From Cupriavidus pauculus (GTDB lineage: Bacteria; Pseudomonadota; Gammaproteobacteria; Burkholderiales; Burkholderiaceae), in contig NZ_CP044065.1 in the NCBI RefSeq assembly GCF_008693385.1, positions 1,674,001-1,738,000 of the forward strand: DNA of 64,000 bases. Direction: 5' to 3'. The stretch's first letter is position 1; each line of letters starts with the position of its first letter. Of the stretch, positions 12,179-24,222 are shown one piece after another. Under the pieces are notes generated by a model, which did no database searches, was not told the DNA's origin, and saw only the letters and a list, made by a program, of their open reading frames with translations. The position numbers were made by a program, and so were the translations under genes.

Positions 12179-15100
12179 CAGGCGGCCTCCGCCATCGATA
12201 CCGCTGCGTCCATATCCACCGCGACGATGCGCGATACGCCCTGCTCCTGCATCGTCACGCCGATGAGCTGATGGGCCATTTCCATTGCAATCTTGTTGTG
12301 CGAGATAAACACGAACTGCGTCTTGTCCGACATGCGCGCCACCATGTTCGCGTACCGCTCGGTGTTCGCGTCGTCGAGCGGCGCGTCCACCTCGTCCAGC
12401 AGACAGAACGGCGCGGGGTTGAGCTGGAACATCGCGAACACCAGCGCGATCGCGGTCAGCGCCTTCTCGCCGCCGGACAGCAGGTGAATCGTCGAGTTCT
12501 TCTTGCCGGGCGGCTGGGCCATGACCTGCACGCCGGCGTCGAGGATTTCCTCGCCGGTCATGATCAGGCGCGCCTGGCCGCCACCGAACAGCGACGGGAA
12601 CAGCTCGCCGAAATGATGGTTGACCTGGTCGAACGTGCCCTGCAGCAGCGCGCGCGTTTCCTGATCGATCTTGGCAATCGCGTCCTCGAGCGTGTTGATC
12701 GCGTCGTTGAGGTCGGCGGACTGCGCGTCGAGGAACGTCTTGCGTTCGCGCGCGGCGGCCAGCTCGTCGAGCGCGGCCATGTTGACGGGGCCCAGCGCGT
12801 TGATCGCGTTGTTCAGGCGCGTGACTTCGCCCTGGAGGTACGACGGCTTGAGGTCGCCCGTGAGCTTGTCGGCCAGCGCGGCCTCATCGACTTCCGCCGT
12901 GGTCAGCTGCTCGCTGAACTGTTCCTGGTTCAGGCGCGCGGCCTGCTCCTTGAGCTGGTACTCGGTGATGCGGTCGCGCAGCGGCTGCAGGCTGCGCTCG
13001 GCGGCCAGACGCTGCTCGTCGAACTGGCGCAGCTGTGCCGACAGCGCGTCGAGTTCGATGCGCGCGGCCGACAGCTTCTCTTCCTTCTCGGCCCGCACTT
13101 CGAGCGCTTCCTGCAGGCCCGTGTTCGCGGTCTGTTCGTTGATCGTCTCGAGTTCCGCGCGGGCATTCTCGAGCGACTCGCCGATGCGCTCCGTCTGGTC
13201 GGCCGCCATCTGGATATTGCGGCGCAGTTCGTCGATACGGCCCGACAGGTTGCGCTCGGCGAACAGCGCTTCCTGCGCGGCGCGCTCGAAGTCGCGCAGC
13301 TGGTTGCGCGCGGTCGAGAGCTTGCCGTCCAGCGCGTCGAAGGCCATCTGCTGGTCCTCGTGCGCGGCCTGCAGGTCGGCAAGCGCGGCGTCGTGCTGCT
13401 CGAACGCGGCTTCCGATTCGGCGCGCACGGCGCGCTGCTCCTCGATCTGCGCCATGATCTCGGCGAGCTCGTCGCGAATCTGGCCGCTACGCGCGGAGAA
13501 ACGCTCCATCGCCTGCGACAGCTTGAGCACGTCCATCTGCAGCGTGTGCACGCGGCGCGTGGCCTGCTCGGCGCGGCCGCGGGCCTCGCTCAGCGCCTGG
13601 CTTGCCTGCGTGTACGCCGCATCGGCGCGCACGGCCTGGCTCTTTGCCTCGTCGGACAGCAGCATCTGCGCGCGCACCTGCTTCTGCAGGTTCTCGATCT
13701 CCTGCTCGCGCGCGAGCATGCCGGCCTGTTCGGAGTCGGCAGCGTAGATCTGGATCGCGTTGCGGCCGATCAGGTGACCCTCGGCCACGACGAACGATGC
13801 GCCATCGGGCAGCGTATGGCGCGCGCCCATCGCCTGCGCGATATCGGTGGCGGTATAGATATCGGCCAGCCAGTCCTGCATGACCGCGCGGATGCCGGGC
13901 TCGGTGATCTGCACGAGCGACATCAGCGGCCGCAGGCCTGCCGGTGCCTCGATCGGGCGCGCGGCCGGCGGCGGCGTATAGAACGCGAGCTTGGCGGGCG
14001 GCGCGTCGGAGAGGAAGGCCTTGACCCAGTCGAGGTTCGACACTTCCAGCGCGGCCAGCTTCTCGCGCAGCACGGATTCCAGCGCGTTTTCCCAGCCCGG
14101 CTCGATATGCACCTTCTTCCAGAGCCGCGGCAGCTCGGCCAGGCCGTGGCGTTCGAGCCAGGGCTGGACCTTGCCATCGGTCTGCACGTTTTCCTGCAGC
14201 TGGCGCAGCGCGGCCAGGCGCGCCTCGAGCGAGGCAATGGCGGCGGCTTCGCTCTGCACGCGCTCCTGCGCGGTGCGGCGATCGGCATCGAGGCGCGGTA
14301 CGCTGTCCTCGCTGTCCATCAGCACGGCCTGCGCTTCCTCGAGCATGGCTTCCTGCTCGGCGAGTTCCTCGCGCTGCTGTTCCAGCCGGGTTTCGTCCGG
14401 ACGGTCGAGCCCCTTCTCCTCGAGCGACAGGCGTTCGCGGCGCTGCTCGAGCTGTTGGAGCGTCTGGTCCGCGTTACGCTGCTGCGCGGCCTCGAGTTTC
14501 AGCGTCTGTTCGGCCTGCGCGATGGCGGTGCGCTGCTCGTTGAGGCGCTGCTGCGCATCGCGCCACTGCCCCTCGAGCGTCGGCAGTTCGTCGGTTTTCA
14601 CCGCGACCGTTTCCTGCGCTTCCACCGTGCGGCCTTCGGCCACGGCGAGGCTTTCCTCGGCCTGCGCGAGTTCGTCGGCGGCCTGCTCGGCCTTGCCCTG
14701 CCACTGGTCGCGTTGCGCGGTCAGCGCGGCGATCTGCGCCTGCGCGCGATTGCGCGACTCCACGACGAAGCGGATCTCGGCCTCGAGCTTGCTGACCGTG
14801 GCATTTGCCTCGTACAGCGCGCCCTGTGCGGCATGCATGCCGTCCGACGCGGTGTAGTGCGCGGCGCGCATGGTCTCGAGCTCGGCTTCGACGTGGCGCA
14901 GCTGCGCGGTCTGGGCTTCGAGGTCGATCTGCGCCTGCTCGATCGCGCGCTGGTGGCGTTCCTGCTCGGCCTGGGCTTCGCGCTTGCGCAGCAGCCACAG
15001 CAGATGCTGTTTCTCCTCGCCCTCGGACTGCAGCGTCTTGAAGCGCTGCGCCACTTCGGCCTGCCCTTCGAGCTTGTCGAGGTTGGTGCCGAGTTCGCGC

Positions 15101-15693
15101 AGGATGTCCTCCACGCGCGTCAGGTTCTCGCGTGTGTCGGAAAGGCGGTTCTCGGTCTCGCGGCGGCGTTCCTTGTACTTGGACACGCCCGCGGCTTCTT
15201 CCAGGAAGATCCGCATGTCATCGGGCTTGGCCTCGATGATCCGCGAGATCATGCCCTGCCCGATGATCGCGTAGGCGCGCGGACCCAGGCCCGTACCGAG
15301 GAAGATGTCCTGGATATCGCGGCGGCGGACCGGCTGGTTGTTGATGTAGTACGAGGAAGTGCCGTCGCGCGTCAGCACGCGCTTGACGGCCACTTCGGCG
15401 TACTGGCTCCACTGGCCCGCCGCGCGGCCCTCGGCGTTGTCGAACACGAGTTCGACGCTCGCCCGGCCGGCCTGCTTGCGCGCCGTGGAACCGTTGAAGA
15501 TGACGTCCTGCATGGACTCGCCGCGCAGCTCGGAAGCGCGTGACTCGCCCAGCACCCAGCGCACGGCATCAATGATGTTCGATTTGCCGCAGCCGTTGGG
15601 ACCGACGATGCCGACCAGTTGGCCCGGCACTTGAAAATTGGTGGGATCGACGAAGGACTTGAAGCCCGCCAGCTTGATCGATGACAGTCGCAC
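12178..15693 (-). CDS. smc: Chromosome segregation ATPase Smc
   Basis: Core of the SMC-ScpAB complex that compacts and segregates the chromosome. 1171 residues with the full SMC layout: Walker A GIVGPNGCGKSN near the N-terminus, long coiled coil, hinge at about residues 520-640, second coiled coil, then the ABC signature LLSGGEKALTAIA and Walker B FCLLDEVDAPLDDAN near the C-terminus. The start is GTG at 15693, fixed by the conserved opening RLSSIKLAGFKSF; no clear Shine-Dalgarno precedes it. scpA and scpB are not in the window. Translation is probably coupled to zipA. Confidence 0.96.
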
Positions 15694-16017
15694 GTTGTCG
15701 TGTGGTTTTCGGCGTTACGGATGAGAATGCGGGCGGGCGTGGTGTCACGTGTGACTTAATACCCACTTTAAACCTGAGGTGCCCGACGGAATGGCGACAA
15801 TCATACCATCGCGAAACGCCCCACCGGCCGCTTTATCGACCGTTGCGCGCGGCACGAAAACCCACTCGGGTGACCCGGAAAAGTGTTGTATATCCAAGAC
15901 TTGCGCGCCATGCTTGAACCAGTCTCTAGAACGCCTAATACCGACATCCAATTGTCACATGGGCAAATCGGAGGGAAACTCGCCAGGGTTACACCCCAGA
16001 CAACATGGAGAAGCCAC
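15694..16017. other. Intergenic region between smc and ferritin-like gene
   Basis: 324 bases with no convincing gene. It must hold the smc promoter on the minus strand: a -10-like TATGAT reads on that strand at 15800-15805, with no good -35. The opposing promoter candidate is listed separately. A short inverted repeat GTCAC-GT-GTGAC lies near 15750. Nothing else recognisable. Confidence 0.5.
15914..15941 (+). promoter_or_regulatory. Candidate sigma-70 promoter for the ferritin-like gene
   Basis: TTGAAC at 15914-15919 and TAATAC at 15936-15941 are separated by 16 bases, about 76 bases before the ATG at 16018. Both hexamers are imperfect matches to the consensus, so this is only plausible. Confidence 0.35.
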
Positions 16018-16821
16018 ATGACGTGGTCGGTCGATGAAATCGATTACGACGCCATAGACGTTTCACGCGTGCGCCCGAACCGCACGTTGTTCTACCTGCT
16101 GACCTCCGCGTCCTATATGGAGAGCGGCTCCGATACCTACGCCGGCAACCTCGCGCGCCACTATGCGGAGACGCCGGAAGCCGCGGGCTGGCTCAAGCAG
16201 CACTGGGAGCGCGAGGAACTCCAGCACGGCCTCGCGCTGCGCCGCTATGTGGAGCACGTCTGGCCGGACTTCGACTGGGAGGCCGGCTACGAACGGTTCT
16301 TCGGCGAATACCGCCTGACCTGCAACGACGACAACCTCGAAACCTCGCGCGCGCTGGAGATGGCGGCGCGCTGCGTGGTCGAGACGGGCACCGCCTCCTA
16401 CTATCGCGCGCTCGCTTCGGCCAGCGACGAACCCGTGCTGCGGGACCTCGCGCGCCGCATCTCCAGCGACGAGGTGGGCCACTACAAGCACTTCTTCCGC
16501 TACTTCAACGACCTGAACGGCCGCGAGCGCCATGGCCGCCTGAAGGTGCTCGGCGTGATCGCGCGCCGGCTGCTGGAGATCAAGAACGACGACGCCGAGA
16601 TCTCGCTGCGCAATATCCTGCGCGTGGAGCGCGGGCAGGACGAGATTCCGGCCGCCGACGTGGCCGCGCTGAATTCCCGGTGCAGCGACGTGGTGCGGCA
16701 TAACCTGCCCATCGAGATGACGATCAAGATGCTGTTGCGGCCGCTGCACCTGCATGCCCGCATCGAGCGTCTCGTGCATCGTCCGCTGGTCGCGATGGTG
16801 TCCCTGACCATCCTGCGCTAG
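16018..16821 (+). CDS. Ferritin-like diiron protein
   Basis: 267-residue soluble protein of the ferritin-like superfamily, specific role unknown. The likely diiron ligands form the expected pattern: a Glu in YMESGSD, EExxH in EREELQHG, a Glu in VETGTAS and DExxH in SSDEVGHY. The four carboxylates and two histidines of a four-helix-bundle diiron site are thus accounted for, pointing to an oxidase or hydroxylase-like function rather than iron storage. Start chosen at 16018 from GGAG 7 bases upstream. It stands alone between smc (divergent) and dapC. Confidence 0.82.
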   Translation: MTWSVDEIDYDAIDVSRVRPNRTLFYLLTSASYMESGSDTYAGNLARHYAETPEAAGWLKQHWEREELQHGLALRRYVEHVWPDFDWEAGYERFFGEYRLTCNDDNLETSRALEMAARCVVETGTASYYRALASASDEPVLRDLARRISSDEVGHYKHFFRYFNDLNGRERHGRLKVLGVIARRLLEIKNDDAEISLRNILRVERGQDEIPAADVAALNSRCSDVVRHNLPIEMTIKMLLRPLHLHARIERLVHRPLVAMVSLTILR

Positions 16822-16871
16822 CGCCGGGCGCGGGCGGGTCTGGCGCGGTAGGATCGGGGGCGGCATTCCTC

Positions 16872-16877
16872 TATAAT
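16872..16877 (+). promoter_or_regulatory. TATAAT -10 element upstream of dapC
   Basis: A perfect TATAAT 40 bases before the preferred dapC start. No good -35 is visible at the right distance (TAGGAT at 16849-16854 is poor). It overlaps the most upstream possible ATG (16876), which argues against that start. Confidence 0.45.
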
Positions 16878-16911
16878 GCTGCGTTTCCACCGCATGCAAA
16901 GCCAAGCCACT

Positions 16912-18111
16912 GTGAACCCGCGCCTCGACCTGCTCCAGACCTATCCTTTCGAGAAACTGCGCGCGCTGGTGGCCGACGTGAAACCCGCCGACATCCCGGC
17001 GATCAGCTTCGGCATCGGCGAGCCCAAGCACCCGACGCCGCAGTTCATCAAGGACGCGATGATCGAGTCGCTCGGCGGCCTCGCGGTCTACCCGAGCACC
17101 ATCGGCTCCGACGCGCTGCGCCAGACCGTCGCGCGCTGGCTCGAGCGCCGGTACCGCCTGCCGGAGGTCGATGCCCTGACGCAGGTGCTGCCCGTGGCCG
17201 GCTCGCGCGAGGCGCTGTTCGCGTTCGCGCAGACCGTGATCGATGCCTCCCGGCCGAATCCGCTGGTGGTGTGCCCGAACCCGTTCTACCAGATCTACGA
17301 AGGCGCGGCCCTGCTGGCCGGCGCGCGGCCGATCTTCGCGAACAGCGATCCCGCGCGCAACTTCGCGCCCGCGTTCGAACAGATTCCCGACGTGGCCTGG
17401 GCCGACGTGCAACTGCTCTACGTCTGCTCGCCGGGCAATCCGACGGGCGCCGTGATGTCCCTCGAGGACTGGAAACAACTGTTCGCGCTGTCGGACCGCC
17501 ACGGTTTCGTGATCGCGTCCGACGAGTGCTATTCCGAAATCTACTTCGACGAAGCCAACCCGCCGCTGGGCGCGCTGGAAGCCGCGCACAAGCTGGGCCG
17601 CGGCTTCGAGCGCCTGGTCATGTTCTCGAGCCTTTCCAAGCGCTCGAACGTGCCGGGCCTGCGCTCGGGTTTCGTCGCCGGCGATCCGGCGCTGCTCAAG
17701 AAATTCCTGCTGTACCGCACGTACCACGGCACCGCGATGAGCGCTTCCGTGCAGGCCGCCAGCGTGGCCGCGTGGAACGACGAAGTGCACGTCCGCGACA
17801 ATCGCGCGGCCTACGTGGAGAAATTCCGCGAGGTCACGCCGATGCTGTCGGAAGTGCTCGACGTCGCGCTGCCCGATGCCGCGTTCTACCTGTGGGCCGA
17901 CGTGTCGCGCACGGGCCTGTCGGACACCGAGTTCGCGCGTCGCCTGCTGGCCTCGCAGAACCTCACGGTGCTGCCCGGCAGCTTCCTCGCGCGCGACGCG
18001 CACGGCGTGAATCCCGGCGTCAACCGCGTGCGCATGGCGCTGGTCGCCACGCCCGAGGAATGCCGCGCGGGCGCGCGCCGCATCGTCGAGTTCTGCAAGT
18101 CGCTGGGCTGA
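16912..18111 (+). CDS. dapC: Succinyldiaminopimelate aminotransferase DapC
   Basis: PLP-dependent transaminase of the succinylase branch of lysine/diaminopimelate synthesis, making N-succinyl-diaminopimelate from its keto precursor. About 399 residues, fold-type I class I/II. The PLP-binding Lys lies in [16 protein letters not shown], with the upstream DECYSEIYF and [10 protein letters not shown] motifs. I prefer the GTG at 16912 ([15 protein letters not shown]); ATGs at 16894 and 16876 are possible, but the latter overlaps the -10 element. dapD follows 50 bases later and dapE lies nearby, which supports DapC over other aminotransferases. Confidence 0.9.
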   Translation: MNPRLDLLQTYPFEKLRALVADVKPADIPAISFGIGEPKHPTPQFIKDAMIESLGGLAVYPSTIGSDALRQTVARWLERRYRLPEVDALTQVLPVAGSREALFAFAQTVIDASRPNPLVVCPNPFYQIYEGAALLAGARPIFANSDPARNFAPAFEQIPDVAWADVQLLYVCSPGNPTGAVMSLEDWKQLFALSDRHGFVIASDECYSEIYFDEANPPLGALEAAHKLGRGFERLVMFSSLSKRSNVPGLRSGFVAGDPALLKKFLLYRTYHGTAMSASVQAASVAAWNDEVHVRDNRAAYVEKFREVTPMLSEVLDVALPDAAFYLWADVSRTGLSDTEFARRLLASQNLTVLPGSFLARDAHGVNPGVNRVRMALVATPEECRAGARRIVEFCKSLG

Positions 18112-18161
18112 CCCCAACAAACCATCTACGACATTTCGATTTTTCGACTGAGAAAACCATC

Positions 18162-18989
18162 ATGACGCAAGCCCTGCAAGCCCTGATCGATCAAGCCTGG
18201 GAAGACCGCGCAAGCCTGTCGCCGAAGTCGGCGCCCGCCGATATCCGCGAGGCCGTGGCCAACGTGATCTCGCAACTGGACTCGGGCGCCCTGCGCGTGG
18301 CCGAGAAGCAAGGCAAGGACTGGATCGTCAACCAGTGGATCAAGAAGGCCGTGCTGCTGTCGTTCCGTCTGGAAGACAACGCGCCGATGAGCGCCGGCGG
18401 CTTTGCCCAGTTCTACGACAAGGTGCCGACGAAGTTCGCCAACTGGTCGGGCGACGACTTCGCCAAGGCCGGCTTCCGCGTGGTGCCGCCCGCCGTGGCG
18501 CGCCGCGGTTCGTTTATCGCGAAGAACGCCGTGCTGATGCCGTCGTACGTGAACATCGGCGCCTATGTCGATGAAGGCACGATGGTCGATACGTGGGCCA
18601 CGGTCGGTTCGTGCGCGCAGATCGGCAAGAACGTCCACCTGTCGGGCGGCGTGGGCATCGGCGGCGTGCTGGAGCCGCTGCAGGCCAACCCCGTCATCAT
18701 CGAGGACAACTGCTTTATCGGCGCGCGTTCGGAAGTCGTGGAAGGCGTGATCGTCGAAGAAAACTCGGTGATCTCGATGGGCGTGTACCTCGGCCAATCG
18801 ACCAAGATCTACGATCGCGAAACGGGCGAGATCCACTACGGCCGCGTGCCGGCGGGCTCGGTCGTCGTGGCCGGCAACCTGCCCTCGAAGGACGGTTCGT
18901 ACAGCCTGTACTGCGCCGTGATCGTGAAGAAGGTCGACGCGCAGACGCGCGCCAAGACCAGCCTGAACGACCTGCTGCGCGGCGACTGA
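18162..18989 (+). CDS. dapD: Tetrahydrodipicolinate N-succinyltransferase DapD
   Basis: Transfers succinyl from succinyl-CoA to tetrahydrodipicolinate, committing it to the succinylase lysine route. The 275-residue length is that of the family. A left-handed beta-helix is evident from hexapeptide-type repeats over about residues 110-220 ([20 protein letters not shown], then [14 protein letters not shown]). It lies between dapC and a small membrane protein, with dapE about 750 bases further on. Confidence 0.97.
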   Translation: MTQALQALIDQAWEDRASLSPKSAPADIREAVANVISQLDSGALRVAEKQGKDWIVNQWIKKAVLLSFRLEDNAPMSAGGFAQFYDKVPTKFANWSGDDFAKAGFRVVPPAVARRGSFIAKNAVLMPSYVNIGAYVDEGTMVDTWATVGSCAQIGKNVHLSGGVGIGGVLEPLQANPVIIEDNCFIGARSEVVEGVIVEENSVISMGVYLGQSTKIYDRETGEIHYGRVPAGSVVVAGNLPSKDGSYSLYCAVIVKKVDAQTRAKTSLNDLLRGD

Positions 18990-19003
18990 TCGCATTGCCC
19001 CGC

Positions 19004-19383
19004 ATGGCTCTGGACCCCGCGACCGTCGGCACCGTCCTGTCGCTGCTGCCCACCATTCTCGAGCAGGCCAACAAGACCATCGAGAAGATCAAGAAGGGGC
19101 GGCGCAAGGACGGTTCGCCCGATAACGCCGACGCGCCCGGCGGCCGCGCGCTCGGCGATGCCGATTCCCAGGCGCGCATTGCCGAGCTCGAGGCGGCCGC
19201 GGTCCAGCAGGCGGAGGCCGTCAAGCTGCTGGCCGAGCAGCACGCGATCACGATCGAGGCGCTGCGCAAGGAAGCGGCCCGCCTCGACCGCCGCCTGCGC
19301 CTGATGACGGCGGTGGCGATGGGTGGCGTGGCGCTCGGCATCGGCGCGCTCGTGATCGCCCTCAATCTCCTGCTCCGAACATC

Positions 19384-19387
<4 letters not shown>
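19004..19387 (+). CDS. Small coiled-coil protein with C-terminal membrane helix
   Basis: Unrecognised 127-residue protein. The first 35 residues are mixed, a basic stretch KKGRRKDG follows, and residues about 60-95 are Ala/Glu-rich and probably coiled coil. A single hydrophobic helix occupies about residues 100-122 (TAVAMGGVALGIGALVIALNLLL), ending LRTS at the C-terminus. That looks like a tail-anchored protein facing the cytosol. It starts 14 bases after dapD and its stop overlaps the next ATG (ATGA at 19384-19387), so it is translated with the dap genes. Function unknown. Confidence 0.75.
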
Positions 19388-20896
<1,509 letters not shown>

Positions 20897-20909
20897 TCAT
20901 TTCCGCATC

Positions 20910-21812
20910 ATGGCCCCTACTGCTTCAAACTCCCCGCTGCGCACCGTGCGCGATCTGCTGCGCTACGCGGTGTCGCGCTTCCATGGGGCCAAGCTCTCGT
21001 TCGGCCACGGCAGCGCCAACGCGTACGACGAGGCCGCCTACCTCGTGCTCCACACGCTGACGCTGCCGCTCGACACGCTCGACCCGTTCCTCGACGCGCG
21101 CCTGCTGCCCGAGGAAATCGACGCGGTGCTGGCCGTGATCGAGCGCCGCGTCACCGAGCGCGTGCCGGCCGCGTACATCACGCACGAAGCCTTCATGCAC
21201 GGCCTGCGCTTCTACGTGGACTCGCGCGTGATCGTGCCGCGCAGCTTCGTGGGCGAACTGCTGCAGGAAGGCCTCGAGCCGTGGGTCGGCGACGTGTCGC
21301 AGATCGGCCCCGTGCTGGAACTCTGCACGGGCTCTGGCTGCCTGCCGATCATCGCGGCACATGTCTGGCCCGAGGCGCGCATCGACGCGGTGGACCTCTC
21401 GCCCGACGCGCTCGCCGTTGCGCGCCGCAATGTCGCCGACTACCGCATGGAGGATCGCATCTCGCTGTACGAGGGCGACCTCTACGATCCGCTGCCCGCG
21501 GGTGCCACGTACGACGTGATCCTGACCAACCCGCCCTACGTCAACGAAGCGTCGATGCGCGACCTGCCGCCGGAATACCTGGCGGAGCCGCGCATGGCGC
21601 TGGCGGGCGGCGACGATGGGATGGACATCGTGCGCCGGATCGTCGCGGGCGCGAAGAAGCGCCTCAATCCGGGTGGCGTGCTCGTGGTCGAGATCGGCAA
21701 CGAGCATGCGAATGTCGAGGCCGCGTTCCCCGATCTCGAGATCGTCTGGCTGCCGGTCAGCGCGGGCGAGGAACAGGTGTTCCTCGTCACCTACGAAGCC
21801 CTTCCTGGCTAA
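20910..21812 (+). CDS. prmB: Ribosomal protein L3 N5-glutamine methyltransferase PrmB
   Basis: SAM-dependent methyltransferase that modifies a glutamine of ribosomal protein L3. 300 residues. The SAM-binding motif LELCTGSGCLPII and the glutamine-binding NPPY motif (ILTNPPYVNEASM) are clear, and ELCTGSGC with YVNEASM favours PrmB over the release-factor enzyme PrmC. It is the last gene of the dap run, and a siderophore receptor follows after 165 bases. Confidence 0.92.
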   Translation: MAPTASNSPLRTVRDLLRYAVSRFHGAKLSFGHGSANAYDEAAYLVLHTLTLPLDTLDPFLDARLLPEEIDAVLAVIERRVTERVPAAYITHEAFMHGLRFYVDSRVIVPRSFVGELLQEGLEPWVGDVSQIGPVLELCTGSGCLPIIAAHVWPEARIDAVDLSPDALAVARRNVADYRMEDRISLYEGDLYDPLPAGATYDVILTNPPYVNEASMRDLPPEYLAEPRMALAGGDDGMDIVRRIVAGAKKRLNPGGVLVVEIGNEHANVEAAFPDLEIVWLPVSAGEEQVFLVTYEALPG

Positions 21813-21915
21813 TTCCCACTTGTTGCAATAGTGGCATGCGTGCCACGGTTCTTTGTTGCAATCCGCGGCCTGCTTGACGGCTTGCCGCGGCGATAGGATC
21901 ATTCGGGCCTTTACG

Positions 21916-21946
21916 AATCGTAATGCGACTGGTTCGCATTACGATT
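21916..21946. promoter_or_regulatory. 31-base inverted repeat with Fur-box-like core
   Basis: Two perfect 13-base arms, AATCGTAATGCGA and TCGCATTACGATT, flank a 5-base centre CTGGT. The inner 19 bases (21922-21940) have the 7-5-7 layout of a Fur box, with arms AATGCGA/TCGCATT. The site lies 31 bases before the receptor ATG, the expected place for iron-dependent repression. Fur binding is inferred; the sequence departs from the strict GATAAT consensus. Confidence 0.65.
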
Positions 21947-21977
21947 ATCAGACTCGTTTCCATCCTTTCGATCCGTC

Positions 21978-24143
21978 ATGACCTTTTGCCGCACCCCTCG
22001 CGTTCGTCCTATTGCCGCTCTCGCCCGCACGGTGGTGCTGGCCGGTTTCCCGCTCTGCGGTGCCGCGCTCGCCCAGACCGCCACGCCCGCGCCCGAAGCC
22101 GCGCTGCCGACCGTGACCGTGCAGGCGCGGCAGGACATCGACGTGGGCCCGCAGCTCGAGAAGAAGGCATCGGGCGGCGCACTCGGCAACCGCACGCAGC
22201 TGGAGACGCCGTTCTCGACGACCGTCGTCAGCGGTGACGACATTGCCGATCGCGGCGTGACCAAGATCGGCGACGTGTTCTTCAACGACGCGTCGGTGAC
22301 GGACAACAGCAATCCGGGCAATGCGTGGGCGTCGTACACGACGGTGCGCGGCCTGCAGCTCGACTGGCGCAACGCGTACAAGATCAACGGCATGCCGTTT
22401 ATCGCGTACGGCATCACCATGCCCTACGAACAGCTCGAGCAAGTGGAACTGCTCAAGGGCGCATCGGGCTTCATGTACGGCTTCGGCAATCCGGGCGGCA
22501 CGGTCAACTACGTGACCAAGAAGCCGACCGACCAATTCACGGCCAGCGTCGACCTCGGCTACCGCTCGTCGCACGTCTGGACCGAGCACGTCGACGTCGG
22601 CGGCCGCGCGGGCCCCGACAACATGTTCGGCTACCGCCTGAACCTCACGCACGAGGAAGGCAAGCCCAGCAACGCCGTCGGCCTGAACCGCAATACCGTC
22701 TCGCTGGGCCTCGACGCGCGCATCACGCGGGACCTGACCTGGACGTTCGACGGCATCTACCAGGACCGCAACACCTGGGGCGGTACGCCGTCCTTCTATG
22801 TGGGCGGCATTCCGGCCGGGGGCCAGCTGCCGAGCGTGATCAGCGGCCGTGGCGGCCTGTACGCGGGCCCGGACACGCACTTCTACTCGAACCTGCAGGT
22901 CTACCAGACGGGCCTGCGCTATCGCCTCAACGACGACTGGACCGTCAGCACCACGTACAGCTTCAGCAAGCAGTCGCGCACGCGTAACGAGTCGACGTTC
23001 TTCCTCTCGAACGCGGCCGGCGATTACACGGACCTTCGCTACGACGGCTCCGAGAGCCAGCAGTTCACCAACTGGACGACGATGGTCGAGGGCAAGTTCC
23101 GCACGGGCTTCCTGCGCCATGAACTGGTGGCGGGCCTGAGCTGGCAGGAACAGATCGACCGTTACAGCAGCAACTACGTCAACACTCCGCTGCCCGGCGG
23201 CAACCTGTTCGCCCCGTACGTGGGCCAGTACTACAGCCAGTGGGGCATGAACAAGTACCGCGCCGGCGATACCACGCAGAAGGCCGCGTTCGTCAGCGAT
23301 ACCGTCCACATCACCGACAAGTGGTCGGTGCTCGGCGGCCTGCGCGTGACGAATTACGAGCAGAACGGCTACGGCACGCCGGGTTCGGTCGGTGGCGACT
23401 CGAACTACAACAAGCATGGCCTGCTGACGCCGACCGCGGCGATCATGTTCAAGCCGATGCCGAGCACGATGCTGTACGCGAGCTACGTCGAGTCGTTCGA
23501 CGGCGGCGGTATCGTATCGTCGTTCTATTCGAACGCCGGCCAGGCGCTGACGCCCGCGAAGAGCCGCCAGTACGAAGTGGGCGCAAAGACCGAACAGGGC
23601 ATCTGGAACGGCACCGCCGCGCTGTTCCGCATCGAGCAGCGCACCGAGTACGGCCGCAACGCGGGCACGGGCACGCTGCCCGTGTTCGTGCAGGACGGCA
23701 AGTCGATCTATCAGGGCGTGGAACTCGCGGCGGGCGCGCGCATCGGTTCGCAGTGGGAAGTCGGCGGCAGCGCGATGTACCTCGACAGCTACTACGACCA
23801 GGGCCAGGCCAATATCGGCAACCGCGTGGCGGGCGCGCCGAACTTCATGCTGACGGGTCGCCTGGCCTATCGCGTACCTGTCGTGCCGGGCCTGAAGGTC
23901 GGCATCGACGGCAAGTACACGAGCACGGTCAAGGCGCGCCCGGAAGGCGACCTGACGCTCGGCGGCTATACGATCTTCAACCTCGGCGCGACGTACAACA
24001 CGCGCATCGCGGGCAAGGAAGTCACGCTGCGCGCCGCGCTGAGCAACCTGACCAACAAGCGCTACTGGGGCTTCCAGTACGCGAGCTATATCCAGCCCGC
24101 GGATCCGCGGGCGGTCAGCATCAGCGCGAAGATCGCGTACTGA
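21978..24143 (+). CDS. TonB-dependent siderophore receptor
   Basis: Outer-membrane receptor that imports a ferric siderophore using TonB energy. 721 residues: a signal peptide (about 1-32, ending GAALAQ), a short TonB-box-like region (LPTVTVQAR), a plug domain (about 65-180, with VVSGDDIADRGVTKIGDVF and the GFGNPGGTVNYVTKKP motif) and a 22-strand barrel ending in an aromatic residue (KIAY). The plug motifs fit the ferrichrome/FhuE-like siderophore-receptor subfamily. No N-terminal signalling domain or adjacent sigma/anti-sigma pair is present, so control is probably by Fur through the upstream inverted repeat. The ligand cannot be told. Confidence 0.93.
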   Translation: MTFCRTPRVRPIAALARTVVLAGFPLCGAALAQTATPAPEAALPTVTVQARQDIDVGPQLEKKASGGALGNRTQLETPFSTTVVSGDDIADRGVTKIGDVFFNDASVTDNSNPGNAWASYTTVRGLQLDWRNAYKINGMPFIAYGITMPYEQLEQVELLKGASGFMYGFGNPGGTVNYVTKKPTDQFTASVDLGYRSSHVWTEHVDVGGRAGPDNMFGYRLNLTHEEGKPSNAVGLNRNTVSLGLDARITRDLTWTFDGIYQDRNTWGGTPSFYVGGIPAGGQLPSVISGRGGLYAGPDTHFYSNLQVYQTGLRYRLNDDWTVSTTYSFSKQSRTRNESTFFLSNAAGDYTDLRYDGSESQQFTNWTTMVEGKFRTGFLRHELVAGLSWQEQIDRYSSNYVNTPLPGGNLFAPYVGQYYSQWGMNKYRAGDTTQKAAFVSDTVHITDKWSVLGGLRVTNYEQNGYGTPGSVGGDSNYNKHGLLTPTAAIMFKPMPSTMLYASYVESFDGGGIVSSFYSNAGQALTPAKSRQYEVGAKTEQGIWNGTAALFRIEQRTEYGRNAGTGTLPVFVQDGKSIYQGVELAAGARIGSQWEVGGSAMYLDSYYDQGQANIGNRVAGAPNFMLTGRLAYRVPVVPGLKVGIDGKYTSTVKARPEGDLTLGGYTIFNLGATYNTRIAGKEVTLRAALSNLTNKRYWGFQYASYIQPADPRAVSISAKIAY

Positions 24144-24172
24144 GTTCCGGCTTCGTTTCTGCCTCGCAAAGC

Positions 24173-24201
24173 AAAGGGCACACCGCGGTGTGCCCTTTTT
24201 T
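24173..24201 (+). terminator. Intrinsic terminator of the siderophore receptor gene
   Basis: Stem GGGCACACC (24176-24184) with GC loop and perfect complement (24187-24195), followed by six Ts. A-T pairs from AAA at 24173 extend the stem. It lies 30 bases after the receptor stop and may also serve the convergent RcnB-like gene. Confidence 0.9.
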
Positions 24202-24222
24202 CATCGATGCTCCGCCTACCGC

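Noticed and set aside
12271..15543. Open frame of over 1000 codons antisense to smc
   Set aside because: GC-rich antisense frames are often open. Its translation is Arg/Leu/Ala-biased without motifs, while smc carries all of its ATPase motifs.
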